Shown here one piece after another: positions 9,155-18,085 of a DNA stretch of 64,000 bases. The translations under genes were made by a program, and so were the position numbers. The stretch spans positions 3,451,129 through 3,515,128 of the forward strand of contig NZ_CP054475.1 of the NCBI RefSeq assembly GCF_025345565.1, given 5' to 3'. Position 1 is the first letter of the stretch. The number at the start of each line of letters is the position of its first letter. The notes beneath the pieces are model-generated. The model saw nothing but the letters and a program-made list of their open reading frames with translations. It was not told the DNA's origin and ran no database searches. This stretch comes from Thalassolituus hydrocarboniclasticus. GTDB taxonomy: Bacteria > Pseudomonadota > Gammaproteobacteria > Pseudomonadales > Oceanobacteraceae.

Positions 9155-10438
9155 ATGGATTTATCGGTATTCGTTAATGGCCACGCCCAAACAGCATTTC
9201 AGTTATTTATTGCTTTATCTCTGGGTGCGTTAATCGGGCTGCAGCGTGGCTGGGTATCGCGCGAACAGGAAGCCGGCGCACGGGTTGCCGGTATCCGTAC
9301 CCATACGCTGACGGCTCTGACCGGTTGTATCAGCGTGCTGTTGTCAGAAAGTATTTCGCCTTGGTTTTTACCGGCAATGCTGCTGGTGATGGCGGCACTG
9401 GCCATCAGCGGTTACCGCACCTATGCCATTAATCATCAGAACGTCAGCATTACCGGTGTGGTGGGTTTATTACTGACCTTCTGTTTTGGTGCCATGGTGG
9501 CCGCTGGTCAAACCGTGATCGCAGCTATGGCGGCCGTGGTCACCACCATTATTCTCGATAACAAAAGCGAAATTCACAGTGCCCTGCGCAAATTACGCGA
9601 AAACGAACTGGATGCTGCGCTGCAATTATTGCTGATTTCTGTGGTGATGCTGCCACTGCTGCCGGATAAAGGCTTTGGCCCCGGTGGCGTGATCAATCCC
9701 TATGAAATCTGGTGGATGGTGGTACTGATCGCCTCGATTTCTTTTGTTGGCTATTTTTCGGTACGTATTCTTGGTGAGCGCCGTGGCCTGCTGTTTACCA
9801 GTCTATTCGCCGGTTTAAGCTCATCAACCGCACTCACACTGCATTTCTCCCGCCTTGCCCGCTCATCACCGGCCAATGCGCCGTTATTAGCGGCCGGTAT
9901 TCTGCTGGCCTGCGGCACCATGTTTCCGCGCATTTTGCTTTATTGTCTGGTGATTAACCGCGAATTAATCACCCTGCTCTGGCTGCCGGTATTACTGATG
10001 ACCCTGTCTTTATATCTGCCCGCCATTGTGATGAATCTGCGTCATACAAAAACCGACGTCAGCCATCCGGATCTGGCCAAAAATCCGCTGGAATTAAGAT
10101 CGGCGTTAATTCTGGGTGGCCTGCTGGTCATTATTTTATTACTGACCGAATGGCTGCAGCAGGAAATGGGCAGCACCGGGGTTTATCTGCTGGCGGCGAT
10201 TTCGGGCATTACCGATGTTGATGCCATCAGCCTGAGTTTATCGCGTATGTCACTCGGCGACAGCCTGACGCTGACCGTCGCAGCCACCGGTATTCTGATT
10301 GCAGTTACGGTGAATAATCTGTTTAAGGCAGGCCTTGCTATGGTTATCGGCAAACCGGCGCTGGGTATCCGCGTTGGTCTGGCGATGCTTTTATCTCTGA
10401 TTATTGGCGCTCTGAGCCTTTGGCTTATGGCACCCTGA
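9155..10438 (+). CDS. MgtC/SapB family protein with DUF4010 domain
   Basis: A 427-residue inner-membrane protein. The N-terminal MgtC-type region (about residues 15-140) has GALIGLQRGWVSRE and ARVAGIRTHTLTAL, the conserved arginine-rich loop of MgtC/SapB proteins. The C-terminal half carries several more helices matching DUF4010 architecture. About a dozen membrane segments are apparent. Function is unproven; MgtC relatives affect magnesium limitation survival and ATP synthase activity. It sits directly after selO and ends at a strong bidirectional terminator. Confidence 0.85.
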   Translation: MDLSVFVNGHAQTAFQLFIALSLGALIGLQRGWVSREQEAGARVAGIRTHTLTALTGCISVLLSESISPWFLPAMLLVMAALAISGYRTYAINHQNVSITGVVGLLLTFCFGAMVAAGQTVIAAMAAVVTTIILDNKSEIHSALRKLRENELDAALQLLLISVVMLPLLPDKGFGPGGVINPYEIWWMVVLIASISFVGYFSVRILGERRGLLFTSLFAGLSSSTALTLHFSRLARSSPANAPLLAAGILLACGTMFPRILLYCLVINRELITLLWLPVLLMTLSLYLPAIVMNLRHTKTDVSHPDLAKNPLELRSALILGGLLVIILLLTEWLQQEMGSTGVYLLAAISGITDVDAISLSLSRMSLGDSLTLTVAATGILIAVTVNNLFKAGLAMVIGKPALGIRVGLAMLLSLIIGALSLWLMAP

Positions 10439-10471
10439 ATCTGTAGCGCATGCAGAAGGAAAAACATCCAT

Positions 10472-10501
10472 AAAAAAACCGGCCTGTTGGCCGGTTTTTT
10501 T
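10472..10501. terminator. Bidirectional intrinsic terminator
   Basis: A GC-rich stem ACCGGCC / GGCCGGT with a 4-base loop (TGTT) is flanked by seven A and seven T residues. It serves the plus-strand MgtC gene and the convergent minus-strand hydrolase gene. Confidence 0.9.
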
Positions 10502-10532
10502 CATCAGAAACTAATGACAACAGCAGGCAGCC

Positions 10533-11855
10533 TCAACGCTGCAACAGATACTCCGCCAGTGCCTGATACGCCGGCAGTGAGGTGGCATCGTTGGCGGCAT
10601 TGCCGGCCACCGGATGACTGCCAAAACGGGCGATCACCATCCCGGCTTTGGGGTCGATGTACAGCGCCTGACCGTGCACGCCGCGCGCCATAAAAGCACC
10701 GTGCGCATTGTGCGTTACCCACCACATATTACGGTAACTCCAGTTTTTTAACTGCTGATAACCGGCTTTGGCAAAATCGCTCTGCTTGCCACCAGCGCGG
10801 ATATCCTGCACCGCTTTTAACGGAATAATCTGCTTACCATTGGCGCGACCATCGTTACGGATCATCTCGCCAAAGCGGGCCAGATCACGAATGCCCGTAT
10901 TCAGGCCACCACCAGCAAAGGGCGTACCGGTAGAGTCGACACTCATGTAGGCATCCTGTTCAGCGCCGAGCCGGCTCCAGATCCGCTCCGACAATAACTG
11001 CGCCACGCTTTTACCGGTTACCCGTGCCAGTACCCAACCCAGCGCGTCGGTATTGGCGGTGCGGTAATGGAAGGCTTCACCGTGTTTGCCCTCGGGTTTA
11101 ACCGTTTGCAGGAATTCGTAGTAGGAACGCGGGCCTTTATAGTCAGCAGGCTTAGGCAGCGGATTACCCGCCGCCGCATGGGCCCACACCTCGGCATTGG
11201 GGTCGGCGTAATCTTCGCTGAAGCGGATACCGGTGGTCATATCCATTAATTGCCGCACCGTGGCACTGCCAAAGGCTGACTGCTTCAGCTCCGGCACATA
11301 ATGGGAAACGGTTTTGCTGTCATTGAGCTTGCCTTCAGCCACCAGCGTGGCGGCCAGCGTGCCGACAAAGGTTTTGGTTACCGACATAACGCCATGCTGC
11401 GCCGTTGGCGACATCACGCCAAAGTAACGTTCATACACCACCTTGCCTTTATGCAGTACGACGATGGCGTCGGTGTAATTGGCCAGCAGAGAAGCTTCCC
11501 AGCTCATGGGTTTATCCGCACCGGTGGGCATAAAGGTGAGCTGATCAATGGCCGCATCTTCCGCCTGCACCAGCGGCTGCGCATTGCCCAATCCGCGCGG
11601 GATATTAACGGTCGGCATCAGCTGGCGGAAGTTTGCCACGCTCCAGCGCATGGCCGGAAAGCGGAAGTAACTGCCATCGTCAAAACGCAGTTGTTTATCG
11701 GCCGGTGGCGGCGAGCCGACCATCCAGCCCAGCTTGGCCGGGTCGCTGGCCACGGCATCCGGGTACTTACCCTGAGCCGCCATCGCCGGCTGAGCCAACA
11801 GCAATGTGGCGCCTAAAATCATCCATCCTGATTGCAATGCAAACATACGTAACAT
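10533..11855 (-). CDS. Serine hydrolase, beta-lactamase class C / NylB-type
   Basis: A 440-residue exported protein with the penicillin-binding/beta-lactamase fold. The signal peptide runs to about residue 26 (QPAMA|A). The catalytic S158-V-T-K161 motif is clear, and the second-motif Tyr is Y264 in HYRTAN. Homologues include esterase EstB, 6-aminohexanoate-dimer hydrolase and D-aminopeptidases, so a true beta-lactamase role is not implied. The downstream part has the WRNMWWVTHN-like block and a final HPVAGNA stretch in place of KTG. Either Met1 or Met4 can be the start. Confidence 0.85.
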   Translation of the reverse strand: MLRMFALQSGWMILGATLLLAQPAMAAQGKYPDAVASDPAKLGWMVGSPPPADKQLRFDDGSYFRFPAMRWSVANFRQLMPTVNIPRGLGNAQPLVQAEDAAIDQLTFMPTGADKPMSWEASLLANYTDAIVVLHKGKVVYERYFGVMSPTAQHGVMSVTKTFVGTLAATLVAEGKLNDSKTVSHYVPELKQSAFGSATVRQLMDMTTGIRFSEDYADPNAEVWAHAAAGNPLPKPADYKGPRSYYEFLQTVKPEGKHGEAFHYRTANTDALGWVLARVTGKSVAQLLSERIWSRLGAEQDAYMSVDSTGTPFAGGGLNTGIRDLARFGEMIRNDGRANGKQIIPLKAVQDIRAGGKQSDFAKAGYQQLKNWSYRNMWWVTHNAHGAFMARGVHGQALYIDPKAGMVIARFGSHPVAGNAANDATSLPAYQALAEYLLQR

Positions 11856-12237
11856 CCTTTCTGAGCGTACTGAGATAGTGAAGGGATAACATGATCAGTA
11901 CAGAGCAACAATGATATCTGTACCAACACAGTGCAAATCCCCACTGCCAAGCAATATGTGCCGCAAATTACGCCAGCATATTGTTACATCGTGTAGTGTT
12001 TGGTTACGGCAGTTTTCTGATAACTATGACCCAACGGGACAACTGATGCGTAAAATTCAGCAATCCTGCTGCCGCTGAATTTTTCTGTGGCTGACAGCAC
12101 GGGGTAGAGGAAGATTCGCGCCAGACTGTCAGACGTATCAACTGCAAAGCTATACCGAAGTACCAGTCCCTTATTTTTCAATCAGGCCGCCTTGCCCTAA
12201 CGTGTCCGGCACAATAAAAACAGCCGGAACACCTCTC
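11856..12237. promoter_or_regulatory. Divergent intergenic region
   Basis: This 382-bp region lies between the minus-strand hydrolase and the plus-strand lipase-partner gene and should hold both promoters. I see no clear operator, riboswitch or RNA gene. A 65-codon minus-strand frame at 11984-12181 has no ribosome-binding site or family similarity. Confidence 0.35.
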
Positions 12238-13341
12238 ATGAAAGTCTGGATATCTCTGGGTCTGCTGATCGCCTTTGTCCTGTTAGTGGGCCTGTTACTG
12301 GGTTCGCGCCAACAGCCTGTGGCCATTGTCAGTCAGGAATCCTTACCCATCGTTGCCGCCAGCGTCAGCAGCGAACCTGTGAAAGCCCCCGTGATTCAGG
12401 CTCCGCAACCTCTGCCAGCCGCCATGCAACAAGCCATGACGCAGGTCGCCGCCGCCTACCAGATCAGCAGCCAGTATCCGTCTTATTCCATGCCGCTGGG
12501 CAGCCAGCAAACCGAGTTGCTGCAGCCCAATGCCGGCGCTCACAGCGTACGCGACCTGAATACGGTCGGCCTGCCCGGCCAGCTGAGCATTCAGTTGTCG
12601 GCCTACCGCTACCGTCAGGAAGAACCGATAGAGGCCGACATTACCCTGTCCGGAGACGATGCACTGTTCAGCCAGCTGAGCGGCCTGAGCCTGAGCGTAC
12701 GCGATAACAACAATGCCGTGCTGCTGATGCCGCAGACCGACGTACAGAACAGCCAGGCACAGAACACCCAAGCGGGGAACAACAGCAGCGAACAACGCCT
12801 GCAAACCCGCTTCAGCAGCAGCGACAACTGGCCGACCGAACTCAATCTGGTGGCGGAGCTGCAGCTGAGCGATGGCTCAACCCTGCGCCAGAGCGCGCCG
12901 TTTCAGGTCTTTACCGCCGTCGCCGAAATTACCGGTACCGGCACGCCCTATGTCGACGACAACGAACTGGTCATTCCGGTCGAAATTGATAAGGCCGCCG
13001 CCGGTTACTACAAGCTCGCCGCCAGCCTGCACTATGCCGATAAAAAACCACTGGCCTATTTACAGGGCAAAGGGCGGATAGGTAGCAGCGGCACGCTGGA
13101 ACTGCGCGTACACGGCTCGCTGCTGTACAACTTAGACGGCATTCAGAATTTATGGATCGGCAATCTGCAACTGCGCAAGATGCCGGAAAAACCCGGCCCT
13201 GAGGTGCAGTGGGGTTTCAGCCGCGATGATTTTTACGCGGTTAAAAACGTCGATCCCTCGCGCTTTTCACCTATTCCTTTTCAGGATGAGCAGACCTTAT
13301 CACGTCTGCAATTTCTGCAATCGCTGGGCTCGCCCCAGTAA
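12238..13341 (+). CDS. Membrane-anchored protein paired with lipase (unknown family)
   Basis: About 367 residues. One N-terminal transmembrane helix (WISLGLLIAFVLLVGLLLG) anchors a periplasmic domain. A proline/alanine-rich linker to about residue 90 is followed by beta-rich segments and a Gln/Asn/Ser-rich insert near residues 170-190. The C-terminus includes FSRDDFYAVKNVDPSRFSPI. The gene ends 22 bases before a secreted lipase gene. This layout copies that of lipase-specific foldases (Lif), but the helical Lif signature is absent. A role in lipase folding or secretion is inference. I prefer the ATG at 12238, because the GTG at 12202 lacks a ribosome-binding site. Confidence 0.7.
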   Translation: MKVWISLGLLIAFVLLVGLLLGSRQQPVAIVSQESLPIVAASVSSEPVKAPVIQAPQPLPAAMQQAMTQVAAAYQISSQYPSYSMPLGSQQTELLQPNAGAHSVRDLNTVGLPGQLSIQLSAYRYRQEEPIEADITLSGDDALFSQLSGLSLSVRDNNNAVLLMPQTDVQNSQAQNTQAGNNSSEQRLQTRFSSSDNWPTELNLVAELQLSDGSTLRQSAPFQVFTAVAEITGTGTPYVDDNELVIPVEIDKAAAGYYKLAASLHYADKKPLAYLQGKGRIGSSGTLELRVHGSLLYNLDGIQNLWIGNLQLRKMPEKPGPEVQWGFSRDDFYAVKNVDPSRFSPIPFQDEQTLSRLQFLQSLGSPQ

Positions 13342-13363
13342 TTAAAACCACAGGAGAGACTGA

Positions 13364-14428
13364 ATGCTGACGATAAAAATAAAGATGGCAATCACCGCAG
13401 TTTTTTTAACCGCAGCCGCCTTGCTGAGCGTCCAGGCGCAGGCACAGATGGCTGGTAAAAATGTGATTCTGGTGCACGGCTTACAACCGGCCCAGCTGAT
13501 GCGCGACAGCGTAACCCCACAGGAAGTTAGCAGCGACGGTGCTAATTACTGGTCGGCGTTCTGGGGCCAGTATGCCGATGACCGCCTCGACTGGAGTTCG
13601 AAAAGCCGCCTTAACGCCGACACCGCACAACGTGCCTACAACAAGGTAATGCAATGGGCGCGCACCGGTTTCTGCAATAACGGTTGTGTGCTGGTCACCC
13701 ATTCCACCGGTGATCTGGTCACGCGCTATATGCTCGATCAGCAGGATGTCTGGACCGAAGCCGCTGGCCTGCAGCCGCTGAATATTCTCGCGGTATTCGA
13801 CTTTGCCGGTGCCGGTGGTGGTTCTGAACTGGCCGATCTGGCGCTGGATGTGGCCGGCAGCGAGAGCTGGCTGACCGCCCCTATCCGTGCCGCGGTTAAC
13901 GCCTGGCTGGGTTTTACCGTGACCCCGGAAAAACTCGGCGTGCTGCGTGACCTGCGTCCGGCGGTTGCCCGTCAGACCGCGATGGCGCCGAACAGCGTAC
14001 CGCGTCTGCGTTTTGTTGGCGGTGGCAGTGAATATCTGGGTGCTACCGGTGGCTTCCTGCCGGGTACCGATGATGGCGTTGTGTCCCTGCATTCTTCCTG
14101 CGGTGGTAATGCCATTAAAGCGGTCGACAGCTGTGTGGGCTACCGCGCCCTCGACGGTGAGCAGACCAGCGTCAGCGCTCCTGACTCTCTCTGGTACAAC
14201 CACTATCCGGTACTGATGGGCAGCGATACCCACCACGGCGGCACCATCGGCAATCAGAGCGGCGTACTGCTGAGCTATGTAAACAACAACCTGAATCCGG
14301 GCGTTAATGTGTCTTTTGCTACCCAGACCACCACCAGCGGTTGGTGGCTGTGGAAGAGCACCTACAACACCGTACCGGGCTCGGATAACCAGACCATGTC
14401 GAATCTGGTATTCAACTCTGTTAACTGA
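13364..14428 (+). CDS. Secreted alpha/beta-hydrolase lipase
   Basis: A 354-residue exported triacylglycerol-lipase-like enzyme. The signal peptide ends near residue 28 (QAQAQ). The oxyanion HG is at 38-39 in NVILVHGLQP. The nucleophile elbow is T112-H-S114-T-G, with Thr where most lipases have Gly. An Asp-rich loop (GTDDGVV) and a later DTHHGG supply likely Asp and His triad members. Two Cys pairs could form disulfides. The Trp-rich C-terminal tail GWWLWK is unusual. It follows the membrane-anchored partner after 22 bp with a good GGAGAG site, and ends at a strong terminator. Confidence 0.82.
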   Translation: MLTIKIKMAITAVFLTAAALLSVQAQAQMAGKNVILVHGLQPAQLMRDSVTPQEVSSDGANYWSAFWGQYADDRLDWSSKSRLNADTAQRAYNKVMQWARTGFCNNGCVLVTHSTGDLVTRYMLDQQDVWTEAAGLQPLNILAVFDFAGAGGGSELADLALDVAGSESWLTAPIRAAVNAWLGFTVTPEKLGVLRDLRPAVARQTAMAPNSVPRLRFVGGGSEYLGATGGFLPGTDDGVVSLHSSCGGNAIKAVDSCVGYRALDGEQTSVSAPDSLWYNHYPVLMGSDTHHGGTIGNQSGVLLSYVNNNLNPGVNVSFATQTTTSGWWLWKSTYNTVPGSDNQTMSNLVFNSVN

Positions 14429-14446
14429 ATAACCAGACCCTGACCG

Positions 14447-14478
14447 GCAGACAGGCTTTGCGGCCTGTCTGCTTTTTT
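14447..14478 (+). terminator. Intrinsic terminator of the lipase operon
   Basis: A perfect 10-bp stem, GCAGACAGGC / GCCTGTCTGC, with a 6-base loop is followed by six T residues, 19 bases after the lipase stop. Confidence 0.92.
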
Positions 14479-14486
14479 ACGCCTGA

Positions 14487-14584
14487 GAGTTAAGCGCTGG
14501 GAGTTAAGCGCTGGGAGTTAAGCGCTGGGAGTTAAGCGCTGGGAGTTAAGCGCTGGGAGTTAAGCGCTGGGAGTTAAGCGCTGG
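14487..14584. repeat. Seven-copy 14-bp tandem repeat at the lysE-type gene end
   Basis: Seven head-to-tail, essentially identical copies of GAGTTAAGCGCTGG fill 98 bases. The last copy contains the minus-strand stop codon (TTA) and the final Ser-Ala codons of the LysE-family gene. The array therefore looks like expansion of that gene's 3' end. Every unit includes the palindrome AGCGCT. Confidence 0.97.
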
Positions 14585-15176
14585 CGGAAAACTGCACGTA
14601 CAGCAGGAAACAGGCAGTCAGGATTAACAGACCGCCCATCAGACGATTAAACAGCCGTAAACGGGCTTCGCTGTTAAGCAGCTGCGCCGCCCGGTCGCCA
14701 AGCAATGACCAGCTGAACAGCGAGGCATAACACACCAGAAAATACAGCAGCAGAAAGCTCAGAAACGGCTGGTATCCCTCTGGCGCAGAGAATAACGACA
14801 CCCCCGACATGCAGGCCATCCAGGCTTTTGGGTTAAGCCACTGCAATAAAAAGCCCTGAATAAAGGTTGGCCGCTTATGCTTTTCGATGCTGAGCTTTGG
14901 TGCCAACGACGCAATCAGATAACCGAGATAAATAATGAAAGCCGCCCCGGCAAGTGCCAGATAGCGCAGAAAATCCGGGAACAGCTGTACGACCTCATAC
15001 AGCCCAAGACCGATACAGAGCAGCAGCAGCGTGAAGCCCAGAGTGGCACCGGAGACAAAAGGAAAGGTCTGGCGGACGCCGTAACTGGCACCGGAAGAGA
15101 GAATCACCATATTCACCGGCCCCGGTGATATCGACATCACGAACGAGAAAGATAACATCGCCAACAACAGAGACAT
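14574..15176 (-). CDS. LysE family translocator (amino-acid exporter)
   Basis: A 200-residue inner-membrane protein with about six helices. The N-terminal motif FVMSISPGPVNMVILSSGAS is the LysE/RhtB signature, and GFLLQWLNPKAW is the conserved mid-protein block. Family members export lysine, homoserine, threonine, leucine or cysteine derivatives; the substrate here is unknown. AGGA precedes the ATG at 15176; a longer frame to 15209 is less likely. The stop codon lies inside the 14-bp tandem repeat. Confidence 0.88.
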   Translation of the reverse strand: MSLLLAMLSFSFVMSISPGPVNMVILSSGASYGVRQTFPFVSGATLGFTLLLLCIGLGLYEVVQLFPDFLRYLALAGAAFIIYLGYLIASLAPKLSIEKHKRPTFIQGFLLQWLNPKAWMACMSGVSLFSAPEGYQPFLSFLLLYFLVCYASLFSWSLLGDRAAQLLNSEARLRLFNRLMGGLLILTACFLLYVQFSASA

Positions 15177-15376
15177 GGTATTCCTGAATAAACCGTGAAA
15201 GAGGCGCAATATGCCTGTGCTGATCTGCGAATATCAATAATTACTTTATCAACAGTCTGTTCGCCAGATTTCCGGGTCGCTGCGCGTCATCCATAAATGC
15301 TCACTTTGCCCGCTGCCAAGTCGCCGGGTTTAGCGCTAAACTGAGCTGACTAATCAGTCAGCTTTTCAGGTGTTAC

Positions 15377-16288
15377 ATGACCTACCCCCGCGACATGATC
15401 GGTTACGGCGCCGATATCCCCAGCGTAAAGTGGCCGCACAAGGCCCGTATCGCCGTGCAGTTTGTGATTAATTACGAGGAAGGCGGCGAGAACTGCATCC
15501 TCCATGGCGACAAAGCCTCAGAAGCCTTTTTATCTGAAATTGTCGGCGCTCAGGCACTGGAAGGCGTGCGCCATATGAATATGGAATCCATCTACGAATA
15601 CGGCTCACGCGCCGGCTTCTGGCGTCTGCACCGCATGTTTACCGAGCGTGAGCTGCCGGTAACCGTATTCGGTGTAGCCACCGCGCTAGAACGTAATCCG
15701 CAGGTGGTGGACGCCATGCTGAAAGCCGACTGGGAAATCGCCTCCCACGGTCTGAAGTGGATCGACTATCAATACGTACCGGAAGAGGTTGAACGTGCCC
15801 ATATCCGCGAAGCTCTGGAGATTCATAAACGCCTGACCGGCAGCTTCCCGGAAGGCTGGTACACCGGCCGCATGAGCCCCAATACCCGCCGCCTCGCCTG
15901 TGAAGAGGCCGACCTGTTATACGACGCCGACAGCTACGCCGACGATCTGCCCTACTGGGTGGAAGAAGGCGGCAAGCCGCATTTAATTGTGCCCTATACG
16001 CTGGATGCCAACGATATGCGCTTTGCCACTAATCAGGGCTTTAACAGCGGTAAGCAGTTTTATCAGTATTTAAAAGACAGCTTCGACGTGCTCTACGCCG
16101 AAGGCAAAGACAGCCCGAAAATGCTCAGCATTGGTCTGCATTGCCGCTTAGCCGGTCGCCCGGGACGCGCCGCCGCACTGGCGGATTTTCTCGATTATAT
16201 TCAGCGCCACGATAAGGTCTGGGTATGCCGCCGCGCGGATATTGCCCGGCACTGGAGAAAACATCATCCGTATGGCGTTGAGGAATAA
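15377..16288 (+). CDS. puuE: Allantoinase PuuE (polysaccharide-deacetylase fold)
   Basis: A 303-residue cytoplasmic enzyme of the PuuE class, hydrolysing allantoin to allantoate in urate catabolism. The sequence MIGYGADIPSVKWPHKARIA at the start, NYEEGGENCILHGDKASEAF, EIASHGLKW and the WYTGRMSPNTRRL block are characteristic of this cofactor-independent allantoinase family rather than true chitin deacetylases. The length is typical. It lies apart from the 8-oxoguanine deaminase locus, though both belong to purine breakdown. No urate oxidase or HIU hydrolase gene is in the window. Its 3' end is duplicated in degraded form just downstream. Confidence 0.9.
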   Translation: MTYPRDMIGYGADIPSVKWPHKARIAVQFVINYEEGGENCILHGDKASEAFLSEIVGAQALEGVRHMNMESIYEYGSRAGFWRLHRMFTERELPVTVFGVATALERNPQVVDAMLKADWEIASHGLKWIDYQYVPEEVERAHIREALEIHKRLTGSFPEGWYTGRMSPNTRRLACEEADLLYDADSYADDLPYWVEEGGKPHLIVPYTLDANDMRFATNQGFNSGKQFYQYLKDSFDVLYAEGKDSPKMLSIGLHCRLAGRPGRAAALADFLDYIQRHDKVWVCRRADIARHWRKHHPYGVEE

Positions 16289-16380
16289 AAAGTCAGACGT
16301 TCGGATATTGCCCCCGACATGGGCGAAAGCATCATCCGTACAGCGTCGAGGAATAAAAGTTAAGCGTCCGATATTGCTTC
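16236..16380. repeat. Degenerate tandem duplication of the puuE 3' end
   Basis: Bases 16236-16299, covering the last codons and stop of puuE, recur with changes at 16302-16366; a third partial copy begins near 16367. The period is about 66 bp. Shared words include CGGATATTGCCC, CATCATCCGTA and GAGGAATAAAA. Confidence 0.8.
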
Positions 16381-16439
16381 AATAACGGCCGTGAATATCA
16401 TGATGCTGTTCACTTAACGCTTTAAATCATTTTGAAACG

Positions 16440-16950
16440 CCCAATGCCTCCCAGGGGAACTCATCCCCTTGCCGGCGGGCCGACCCCAGCTTCGCGCTGT
16501 GCAGGCCTTTTTCCTCCATTCAGACCACCTCGGTCACGGCAACGCGGATAATGGGCCATCCATGGCCCTATCCGCTCGCTCTGCATCCCTGCAGAGACGC
16601 GCCGGCTCAGTGCTCTTCATTCCGGCGTCCTGCAGGCGCATTCATTAATCCGCTAAGTGGCTTTTCAGAACGGACATTGCTGTTCGATAAAATAGGATTG
16701 TGCGGCTGGGATAAACCGCGCCTCTGGGCCCGCCGCCATGAACGATGATTTTTACGATCTGTCTGGCATGGACGCCAGACAAGCGTATCCGGCCACGGAT
16801 GGCCGATATACGCGTGGTCAGTAAAAACCGAGTGAATAAGGATCACGGGCCAGAAAGCGCAAAGCAGGGGTTTGGGGATAAGATCTCCAAGTTGGGGCGC
16901 AGGGGCTTGCCCCGCAAAGGCTGTTCAAGTGCAGTCAGCGCTGGCTGGTT
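16440..16950. repeat. Composite hairpin-rich dispersed repeat, block 1
   Basis: Non-coding block that fills most of the 723-bp gap between puuE and the next gene. Bases about 16530-16650 (arm Q) match the reverse complement of about 36140-36265. Bases about 16721-16872 (arm P, inverted) match the reverse complement of about 44750-44900. Arms P and Q are themselves diverged relatives, each with a GGCCATCCATGGCC-type hairpin followed by a second hairpin, so the block is a long imperfect palindrome. Short open frames in it are not conserved as proteins. Confidence 0.8.
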
Positions 16951-17011
16951 ACTTAAGTGAACAGCATTACGTAAATATCAGCTTTTTAAAGCAGCAGAAT
17001 AAACGACTACC

Positions 17012-17413
17012 TCAACCCGACTGGCGCAGGGACTCCAGCTTCTGCGTCAGCGTCTGGCTGAGCGCGGCATTCAACTGCGCCAGCTCGTCCAGCAATATCT
17101 GACGAGCCTGTCGGGTGGCATCGGCTTCCTCGCCTTCGCTTGTCACAGCGTCCAGCGCCTGTAACTGGCGCTGCACTTCGGCAATACGTTCCTGTAAGTC
17201 TTTAATAATACGGTCGAGCGGATGCTCTTCACTGGCCTGGGTATCGCTCTGTTCGGCACGTAACTGATTCAGTGCAGCAGCCGATAAATGCACGGCTTCG
17301 CCCTGCGCATCGGTGCTGGTAAGCGCAGTTTTTGCGGGCTTTTCCGCCTGAATCTGCTCACTGCTCACGGGCTTATTGACCGAACCGGCAGCGGATATAC
17401 GAATATCTGACAT
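17012..17413 (-). CDS. Coiled-coil hypothetical protein, 133 aa
   Basis: A small soluble protein I do not recognise as a named family. Residues about 60-130 are strongly helical and heptad-like (LDRIIKDLQERIAEVQRQLQALD), the rest is low-complexity and charged. It resembles FlxA-type short coiled-coil proteins only in general character. The start MSDIRIS at 17413 is preferred to the ATG at 17431. It is monocistronic and divergent from the metal-efflux cluster. Confidence 0.6.
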   Translation of the reverse strand: MSDIRISAAGSVNKPVSSEQIQAEKPAKTALTSTDAQGEAVHLSAAALNQLRAEQSDTQASEEHPLDRIIKDLQERIAEVQRQLQALDAVTSEGEEADATRQARQILLDELAQLNAALSQTLTQKLESLRQSG

Positions 17414-17628
17414 AGTCACACACCTAAGCATCAGGGACTGTTAACAGGCCACTACGAACAGGTAGCAGGTAACAAACCACAACCGTGCTTTCTGTGAAGG
17501 TAATCGTTATATCGGCCATAAACGAAAAAACTGAAGGGCGGTGACATTTCCTGACGGCCACGCTGTAGACGCCGGTTAAACACCGCACTACTATGCGCAG
17601 TATCTACTGATACATCTGCTGTTTATTT

Positions 17629-17997
17629 ATGCGCAATAACCGCCTGTTAAATATCGCCTTATTACTGCTGACATTGTTTCAGTCGGTTGCGGCGTTGGCG
17701 GATGTGCATGAAACCTTCGAGCGTTCTGCGGCCGATCATCTGAGCGAACACCAGCCCGCGCACCATGACGATCTGGCCGATACCCTCGCCAATGACTCCC
17801 ATAGCCTGAACCGCGACAATCAGGCCCAGCACGACTGCAGCCACTGCTGTCATTGTCATGCTCATACACCGTTATCCTTACCGGTTAACGATGCGCTGGC
17901 GGCCGCCAACCAGACTGGCAGCCTGCACAACGATTACACCCGCACGATGATTGTACGTGCCCTCAGCCCACACCTGCGCCCTCCGATTGTTTCCTGA
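17629..17997 (+). CDS. Small secreted His/Cys-rich protein leading a metal-efflux operon
   Basis: A 122-residue protein with a signal peptide (cleavage likely after ALA, about residue 24). The mature part is rich in His and Asp, and the cluster HDCSHCCHCHAH around residues 68-79 is a probable metal-binding site. It stands 88 bases upstream of the CzcC-like gene on the same strand. A periplasmic metal buffer or sensor for the pump is a reasonable inference. CzcI/NccN-type small accessory proteins occupy comparable positions, but I see no direct homology. Confidence 0.72.
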   Translation: MRNNRLLNIALLLLTLFQSVAALADVHETFERSAADHLSEHQPAHHDDLADTLANDSHSLNRDNQAQHDCSHCCHCHAHTPLSLPVNDALAAANQTGSLHNDYTRTMIVRALSPHLRPPIVS

Positions 17998-18085
17998 ATA
18001 ACCGCGTTTAACCGCTGCCGCGAACCAACAGTGCCGATGTTTGTACTGCCGGTGGCTTATCGTATTTTTTATTCAGGAATAACCC

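Noticed and set aside
11984-12181. 65-codon minus-strand frame before the lipase-partner gene
   Set aside because: No ribosome-binding site and no similarity; it sits in a divergent promoter region.
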